A DNA stretch of 64,000 nucleotides, from positions 25,058,414 to 25,122,413 of the forward strand of contig OZ026601.1 of NCBI GenBank assembly GCA_964020085.1. The letters are read 5' to 3'. This document shows positions 57,301-64,000 of the stretch, piece after piece. This stretch comes from Micromussa lordhowensis. Lineage: Eukaryota > Cnidaria > Anthozoa > Scleractinia > Lobophylliidae. Numbering within the stretch: the stretch's first letter is position 1; each line of letters begins with the position of its first letter. The position numbers were made by a program, and so were the translations under genes. Below the pieces are notes generated by a model. It had not been told where the DNA came from, did no database searches, and was given only the letters and a program-made list of their open reading frames with translations.

Positions 57301-60300
57301 TTATTGTGGGCGCAGCTTGACGGGAGATGAGAAAAAAAGCAAAAAACGTAATTGTTCCGACACACTTTTTTTATTTTGTTGACAATGCAATTACGTTTTT
57401 TTCATGTAGCTATCTTGTCTGAAGCTAAAAACTTTATAAACAAAAAAAATTTACAAATTATTTTTATATAATTGTCAAAAATTTGTAAAACACAATGGAT
57501 ATTTTTACCAACCTCGCGCAATATCAACATATTTTAATATAGACAAAAATACATCTCCACAGACCAATTTACCATGCCGAATTTAGTATATATGCGAGGT
57601 TTCATAAGAATCTGTTGGAAACTCGTGAAAATAAGACACTCCACGCTTGCCCTTGGCATACATCGTTTTGTAAAATTCAAGTTGAGGACCCATATCTTCC
57701 GGCACTAGTTTTCAATACCTTCTTATTAAACTTCGTATATTTACTAAACATGATAAATTGAGCGTCGAGGCTTTTTATTTATTTATTTATTTCTTTTGTT
57801 GTTTCAATGAAGTACAGTCAAACCTTCTGTTGCGACCACCTCTCCTCAGCGACCAGTTTTCCAAAATACCAAAAGCTTCCCAGTCAAATCACTGTATCAT
57901 TTGGAACCGCCTGTAAGCGACCACCTCTCGCAAGCGACCGCGACTACTTTTAGAAGTTGTAGAGCAAAAAGTTTGAAATTTTCTATTGTTTTTAACTTCC
58001 CGCAAGCGACTACTTGACAGATAATGGAGTGTAAATTGGATAATAAGGTGTTGTAACATCGCTTTCTTTTGGTAGTAAAAGAGATGAAAATTTCTAGATG
58101 AGAAGCATCGGATTTTTCCTCGAAATTGACTCTCACATGAATAAAACATTTAAAATATGGAGTTAGTCACTGCAGTTATCATATGCTAATGATGCAAAAG
58201 TTTGACCCAATATGAACTAAACTCGTAGGCCTTTAAGGAGGTTTGACTATATTAGGAAAACGCGGCATCGGTTAAAAGGTCCATTTGGGTTTCATAGCCT
58301 ATGGCATTTGCGTGGGCATCTCAAAGATCTCATTGATGCCTGATATTTTTTAAGCTTCAGTCTTTAAGTAGCTCAGACTGCACAATAAAATTCAATGAGC
58401 TGTTCTTTTGAAAACAAAAGAATATATTTTGATTAATGGTCTTCTCAAGTAAAATTTAAATTCACTCTGTTTTACTAATCATTTTCTTGGTCATTGCCGT
58501 TTTCAATGCTTAAGCCCCTTAATGTTAAACTCAGTAGGATAAAACTACAGGAAAATCTTATTTATCTGGTATGGCTGATGTAATTTCAAGGTTTATTTCC
58601 CTGAATCCCGAGTCCAAGTGGTCATTATAATATTTGTTACCATTCACATGAAGATCTATAAAATCCGTGTCCTTGACTTGTCTTCTCCACACCGTGCATT
58701 TGTATCTTCCAGCATCGCTCCCAGTAACATTCAACAGAGATATCTCTGCCAACTGTGACGAGTTGGAATGACTGTTAGCGCTGATTGGCTGATCATCTTT
58801 ATACCAAAGAATGACGTCAGCAGGACCACCATGTTCCACCAGGCAGGTCAAGGTCACGTTGTCTCCCGGATTAAAACTTTTGTTCAGCGGATGTACATCT
58901 ATCCTTACCGAGATGGCATCCGTCAAACAAAATCCTGGGAAAAGCAGGACATTTAAATCCTGTGTTGCGGTTGATCATTTCAAACAGAGTGACTGTACTA
59001 TTTTAAACTTGGAGTAAGAAATTTGATAGGATATCGTTAGGTCGCTTTAGTTTGCATTTTATAACTTGGTTTAGCTAGCTAAGCCTAAATTAAAAGCTCA
59101 GCTCCTAGGACGGGTTGTTCAAAGCCCGGTTTTGATTTGAGTTTTGCAATTTTGCGGTGAGGTTTATATTGTTTGACCTTCTGTTTTGAGCTTCCGAACA
59201 ACTCAGCAGGCCGGCGGCCCTTTCACAACAAGTTAACCTGACACGAGCCCGCGTTCCAATCGAAAAACCAGCACTTGGTCTGCGGTCAACTCCAAAAAAC
59301 ACGTTACCTTGATGGGTTCTATACACTTCAGCCCGCGATGTGGAAACGTGATTTCTAGTTGGCGCGCACAGGGTGTTCTAGCAAATTAGCTTGCTGGTGC
59401 GACACAAAGCCAGTCGTGTTTTGCTAACGTACGTCACTTTTCCCGCGCTTGTCGGCCCCTTAGCGTGACGTGTTTTCCCGCGCTTATCTGAAGACCAAGG
59501 GTTGAGATGTTTTTTGCAAAAACTCTCATTGGCGCGTCATTTTGGGTCTCTTTTTCGCCTTAAGGGGTATTAAAACATATTTTTTGCCAGCTCTCGAAAC
59601 CAGGAGTTGCAAAAATATCTGAGGCTCTGTCTAATTAAAATAAAACAGAGCTTAGAATTATTTGTAAGTTGCAGTAACTTCTCCACCTCCATCCAAAAAT
59701 TGCTGCTGTGCTATGTGCCAATAAAAGAACGTCGTTTATAAAAAAACCAGTCGTTCATTTTGCTGCATTAGATGTAGTTTTTTTTCTCTATTTTTTCTTT
59801 TCATTTATTAGCCTTGCTAGCAATTCTGAATATCAGCCACGTTATTTTTTAAGGATGAATAACCCAAACGACGAACAAGAAAAAACTTTTATGTCTTTCG
59901 AAATGTTGCTGATGTAACGCCTCCTGATATAAGTGTGAAAATACTTTTTTCTGGATTAGACCAAAAAAAAAATCTGCTATAAATAGAGGAAGCAAAAACT
60001 ACTCAAACAGAGTTAAACGGTACTCAACAAAGATGTTTTGACGTTTAAGGAGTATTTGCAATATGTCGTGTTGTTCATTTTGTCTCAGCAAAAAAATATG
60101 ATACAAACCTCGAATAAAACAACACTTGTCAGTTCTTTGCCATCTTCAAGTCAATGCGCTCAAAGTTATTTTACGATGCCTCTGAAACACCGACAGGGAA
60201 AACTGACAAAAGACATACGTGTCGCGTGGGGAGGTCTTGCATATTAATTCATGCAGCTTTGTTTAGATAACGCTAAGATACAAAGAAGTGTTTTTTTGAT

Positions 60301-61391
60301 ATAATAAGCTGTTAAAATAGCCCTCAGTATTGCTTTTTGTATGATCTTGGCATTGTCGTGTTTTGATTTTTATTCTTATGTAGTTTTCTCCTCGAACACG
60401 TGATTGCTCAGGCGAACTCTAAATTGCTAGTATGTTTTGATTTAGCAAAAAAGTCCCCGTGGGCATGTTTTCCCTATCTTAGTTTTTGAGTGATTTTAGG
60501 TAGCTTTCTAACCCCAAGAAAACTCTCCCCTGACGAGATTCTCATTTTTCACGCTCGTACACATTCGTAGGTTTTTAGATTTTATGTGTTCCTTTTCGGT
60601 TATAGCCCAGAGCAGTTAACATATTAAGGTTATATCACACTAAATGTAAAAGAAAAATACATATGGAAATCAAAAGGAATTTGCATTTTTCACGCTACAC
60701 TTGGTTTGCAAATTTAGAAATTATGTTATTTTAAAAGTTTCAATTAAAACTTGCCAATGATTTCAAGTTTTATTTGCTTGAAGTAGTCATAATGTTCCAA
60801 GATATGCATATCTGCATCGATTTCTTTGCTCGCTCAACAATCAAGTTAAAGGTTATGTTTCGGCTGCCGCGGATTTGTGAAACAAAATGAGAAACTCAAC
60901 GCACAATATTATTTCTTTTTTCTGTTAATGTTTAGAGCTGAGAGACTCGCCAAAATGAACATCACTGTTGCCTCAAAATTGCAATTGTAAATGGCTTCCG
61001 TTTGAAAAATTCGACAAACAGTGTTTACCTTCTGTGTGCAAGTGAATTTTAAACGGAAAATAACTGAAAGGAACTAAAGAATTAAAGACAGGAAGGAAAC
61101 AAAAACCTCAGCTCTTAACAATTAAGATTACTTTTTCCCGTGCGGCACTGCATGACATAAATCAGAGAATCTTTTCACTGCATAACGCGCGTTAATTCGT
61201 CGCAGCCCGCACTTTTCTTACGAATGCAATATTTTTGGAAAGTATCAAAAAAAGAAGAAGAAATTGTTTGAAGCAATAAAAAGAAGGAAAGAAAGAAATT
61301 CACTTGACAGTTTCAAAAAGCTTGACAAAAACGTCTCACCTATGGTAAGAATCGCCGCCATTAACATCGAGACCCACTTGCAAAGAAACAT
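51302..61391 (-). CDS. IL-1-receptor-like protein: signal peptide, 4 Ig-like domains, TM, TIR
   Basis: Seven minus-strand exons: 61391-61340, 58934-58641, 57315-57031, 56587-56249, 55643-55314, 53533-53387 and 51768-51302. All introns are phase 1, and the frame gives 637 residues. The signal peptide is MFLCKWVSMLMAAILTIGFC plus LTDA. Ig-like exons follow at residues about 18-115 (LTCLVEHGG, GRYKCTVW), 116-210 (ITCEADGWPPPLIKWKR, GSYTCEASNAFG), 211-323 (LQCDI, GLYECSIF) and 324-433 (LKCIT, GCYSCAMN). The membrane helix is at about 446-469, followed by RKLLKKRHEWK. The TIR domain is at 483-637: box 1 YDVFVTFSSKD, box 2 RDFELGRALVDNM, the FCRGELDMAL helix and box 3 TFVDY. The TIR BB loop has Leu where most TLRs have Pro. 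Such receptors signal through MyD88-type adaptors in other animals; the ligand is unknown. The start is the ATG at 61391; the frame is also open upstream but only from a TTG. Confidence 0.9.
52049..52227. mobile_element. GATC-rich palindromic MITE, 179 bp
   Basis: TGCGTTCCTTCGGGGTGATC and its imperfect complement define arms of about 80 bp, rich in GATC (GGATCAGGATC, AGATCTGTCTGGATC). It lies in intron 6 of the TIR receptor. Confidence 0.85.
52576..53040 (+). repeat. Degenerate minisatellite of CTCGCTCGTAC units
   Basis: About 460 bp of decayed 10-12-bp units (TACCTCGCTCG, TATCTCACTCG). The open frame across it (Ser/Leu/Arg-rich) is a by-product of the repeat. A GATGAT microsatellite (52474-52523) precedes it. 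It lies in intron 6 of the receptor. Confidence 0.75.
54159..54399. mobile_element. MITE family GGGCCGGG, 241-bp copy
   Basis: It starts GGGCCGGATATTTCAAAACC and ends GAACAACCCGGCCC. The AAGCTAACCCAGGATTAACG part matches the 32513 copy. It lies in intron 5 of the receptor. Confidence 0.75.
57813..58252. mobile_element. Mariner/pogo-like element with GCAAGCGACC repeats
   Basis: Ends TA-CAGTCAAACC and GGTTTGACTA-TA are inverted and flanked by TA. The interior repeats GCAAGCGACCACCTCTC, a common coral interspersed motif. It lies in intron 2 of the receptor. Confidence 0.7.
59109..59216. mobile_element. MITE family GGGCCGGG, shrunken copy
   Basis: GACGGGTTGTTCAAAGCCCGG, GATTTGAGTTTTGCAATTTTG and a GAACAACTCAGC end match the ends of the 32513 and 54159 copies with the middle missing. 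It lies in intron 1 of the receptor. Confidence 0.55.
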
Positions 61392-62206
61392 CTCTTTGCA
61401 GATTTTCGTTGCGCATAAACAAATCCATAAAGGCAACTGGAATTACGGCATGAATTCATGATCTTTATAGGCTGTATAAATACCACGCGATCTGCATTAA
61501 AACATCAATAACGCCTCTACAAGCGTCTTATTAGGACAAAATAGTAAACAAATTTGACGGAGAAAAGTTTCAATGATTTAAATCCAAACACAATCAGGCG
61601 CGTCGCCAGTTCTCCCGCTGCTTTTGTTAGAACTTGCAATTGGCGCTCGTTTAATTGCCGCGAGACACCTGTTTCTATAGGAGATTTATTTCGGACTTAA
61701 AAGCTGAAAACTATGTTTTAATTATACACGCAGAAGTTTATAAATACGCTGCCAATTTACTCGTATACACACCAAAACACAAATGTATGAAACTCTTGCA
61801 TTGGACTTATTAGTCGCTTTAATACAAGGTACACTTAGTTAATGAGTTTGACATTGTGAACCGTTTTGTTTCAATTTCTTTTGTCAAGAGATTTTGAATT
61901 AAAAAAGACTTATTCATCTGGTCCTACGCAAACACTTTAAGAAGATTTAGGTTTCTCGACTTTCACAAAATATTTTTTTAAACGACGTTGAAAAAACTGT
62001 TATAAACGGAATCGGCGAGAATTTTCCACGCAAAAGCCATTAAGCAACTTTTTAGTGAAATCTCAGTCTGTCAGACGCTTTCACGAAATAGACCGTAAAA
62101 AAAATATTTGTCGCACAAACAACTTGGCGTCCTCTTTTCCTCTGTGGTAGCATAAACATGGAGGAGTTTAAGCCTTAAAAGGCTGTGCTGAGTACGTGAC
62201 GAGATA

Positions 62207-62212
62207 TTTATT
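62207..62212 (-). promoter_or_regulatory. Candidate poly(A) signal for the small membrane protein gene
   Basis: TTTATT on plus (AATAAA on minus), 28 bases after a minus-strand stop at 62240. Confidence 0.4.
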
Positions 62213-62239
62213 GCCTCCTCCGTTTAGGCGAGGGAAGGC

Positions 62240-63552
62240 TTAATTATCATCCGGGTCTTTTGTTTTGGCCGCTTCCGACTGCTTGGTCCCCCCCGCAGAA
62301 GGCGACGTCGACTTTCTCCTCGCCCTCAGTTTTGGCATTTTACAGGAAAGGAAAAAAAAACAGTAACCTTGTCTGAACATTTTAGCGCCAAAATCGTGAC
62401 TCAAGAATAATTGAATTTCAAAAAACATCCTGTTTCCATTTTGGTTGGTCACGAATGGCTAGTCAAGTAATTATTCAAACAAGTTTGACTACGGTTTTAT
62501 TTACGGGTCACGCGTTTGTAAACAAGCCTTTATTTACTGCATTCAATTGATTCTTGTAACGAATTTGTGAAGGCGTTAGTTGTCTTGTTTTTTTACTTCG
62601 CAATATTTTGCTTGGATTATCTTATTCTCGTACTTGATTCGCCCAGACAAGCTACACACCGTAATTATTTCTCAATTGATAGGAAGTTGTTATTAAAAAT
62701 TCTAGACATAAAGTTGGCGACTCTTCCGCTACTTTAGATGCAAGTTTCTCTTTGGCGAGACGCCTTTTCTTCGCTGAAATAACAAAACAAAAAGCACGAA
62801 TAAACGTCTTTGTGTAATAAACCACGCTAAAGAGAACATTACCCGCTATTTTAATTTCGGATATGTGACATATATCTGAAAAATGCCAAGCAGTTTGTTC
62901 CGCTTTTAATCCATCTGAAAGAAAATGCGAGCTTTGCAAGATTTAAGTATATCTTTTTTTTTTACAATTGTCGACTTCAAGTGAGTGTAACGAGTACTAA
63001 TACCCACTAGAACCATCTGTTGTTGTTTTTTTTTGCATTCTGATTCTTTTGTTTTATTTAACACTTAATGACTGGTCATTCGGGGAACAGTGAATTTTGT
63101 TTCCCGAGAATCTCAATGTTCAATTGAGTTTTGAGGGAAACAAAATTCACTGTTCCCCAAATGACCAGTCATTAAGTGATTTGTTATATAGCAAACCAAA
63201 ACAAAAGCAAATTTTGAAAAACGCGCTGAGATTCCAGCGACAACATCAGGCCACGTGCAACAGCGGTCAACATTTCGCGGGTAATAGTGAACTATTGCCC
63301 GTTTGACGTCATAGTTTTCGCAATGTTGCCCGCTCATGGCACTTGGCGGGAAACAGTTTCATTGTTAGATGTCAGGTGACCATGAACTAGCCAATGAATG
63401 GGCGCGCTGTAGCCGGAAAAACGCCAGCTATATAACAATTTATTTTATTTCACTTTAACAACTCGTATGGTACTTGCTCTTTGTCTTTCTCTCTGATACA
63501 CAGTTATTCCAACCAGTGCTGCAAGTAGACCAATATAAATGTGTTCGCTCAT
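62240..63552 (-). CDS. Tentative small single-pass membrane protein
   Basis: Proposed minus-strand exons are 63552-63474, 62914-62843, 62773-62733 and a last exon from about 62324 to 62240. Exon 1 has an ATG and encodes MSEHIYIGLLAALVGITVYQ then RERQRA: a single membrane helix followed by a basic stretch. Exons 2 and 3 join in phase 1 behind good acceptors (TTTCTTTCAG, TTGTTATTTCAG) to give GLKAEQTAWHFSDICHISEI then a very basic KKRRLAKEKLASK. The last exon could give RARRKSTSPSAGG...KTKDPDDN, but its phase does not fit the best exon 3 donor (62733), so the end is unresolved. An AATAAA follows the stop. I do not recognise the family. The donor of exon 1 (GTACCA) is weak. It could be a tail-anchored or N-terminally anchored protein with a basic cytosolic tail. 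Confidence 0.35.
63060..63440. repeat. Inverted copy of the 2.7-kb foldback repeat
   Basis: The reverse complement matches 2715-3003 closely (TTGCCCGC, CGTTTGACGTCATAG, CCACGTGCAACAGCGG). It carries an extra hairpin at 63064-63178 made of two mirrored copies of the ACTGGTCATT...GGAACAGTGAATTTTG sequence. Confidence 0.85.
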
Positions 63553-63925
63553 ATGTTATGGTTTCTGAGACTATTAATTGTAAGTAACACATTCAATTCT
63601 GTTTATACCATTTACTGAGTGAATATTTTTATTTTCGCTAGTCTAGCTGCAGCACCCTTGGGTCAATGCACATTTTCTATCTTTTTATTCATTTTTTTTG
63701 TAAACTTTTTTTTTGTGATTCTTGTTGTGCAATTGTTGCTTGTTTACAATCACAGCCTTTGTAGTAAATACCCTATGCATTTGCAATGCTGTAACGATTC
63801 GTGGTGTGATCAGCATCTAATGTCAGAGTAATGTCAACCCAGAAATGCTCACATCTATTTTATCCGAGGTACAAATCTTTCAGTAAAGGTTATAGGAGCG
63901 CTCATGCCCACATCGCAAAAATACT

Positions 63926-64000
63926 ATCAAAGGAGAGAGCTGGACCGAGCGGACTTGCAATCCAGCGGTCCCGGGTTCCACTTCCGCCGATCCTGATTTG
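63926..64000 (+). mobile_element. tRNA-like SINE head, cut by the window edge
   Basis: GAGAGCTGGACCGAGCGGAC (A-box-like), CTTGCAATC in the anticodon-loop position and GGTCCCGGGTTCC (B-box-like) are in tRNA spacing. The end of the element lies outside the window. Confidence 0.45.

Overview
The window is animal nuclear DNA. It has spliced genes with GT-AG introns, AATAAA signals, tRNA-derived SINE heads, dead non-LTR reverse transcriptase and very many short foldback DNA transposons. The gene set (GH18 chitinase, a golgi-type sulfotransferase, an immunoglobulin-plus-TIR receptor) and the repeat styles suggest a cnidarian, most likely a stony coral. The species cannot be read from the sequence.

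Layout: (1) 1.1-2.3 kb, minus strand, a one-exon carbohydrate sulfotransferase. (2) 2.7-9.7 kb, repeats: two adjoining foldback elements, a SINE, a broken reverse transcriptase, and arm A of an inverted duplication. (3) 10.0-13.5 kb, minus strand, a complete four-exon secreted chitinase of 446 residues. (4) 13.5-21.3 kb, no recognisable gene, one large MITE. (5) 21.8-49.4 kb, plus strand, one 34-exon gene whose exons join in a single frame to 1,027 residues. Arm B of the inverted duplication holds its promoter and first exon. Its promoter carries a near-ideal RFX X-box 133 bp before the ATG, so I infer a cilium-related function; the family itself I do not recognise. Its introns hold most of the transposons, including a 3.96-kb intron with at least six nested or adjacent repeats. 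(6) 51.3-61.4 kb, minus strand, a seven-exon receptor: signal peptide, four Ig-like exons, one membrane helix and a cytoplasmic TIR domain, with every intron in phase 1. It has an IL-1-receptor-like architecture. (7) 62.2-63.6 kb, minus strand, a tentative small single-pass membrane protein.

Genes 5 and 6 are convergent, with 3' ends about 1.2 kb apart. No operon logic applies. A chitinase and a TIR receptor could both serve defence, but their proximity alone does not show a shared pathway. Gene models were assembled by hand from splice signals and reading-frame phase, so exon edges may shift by a few bases.
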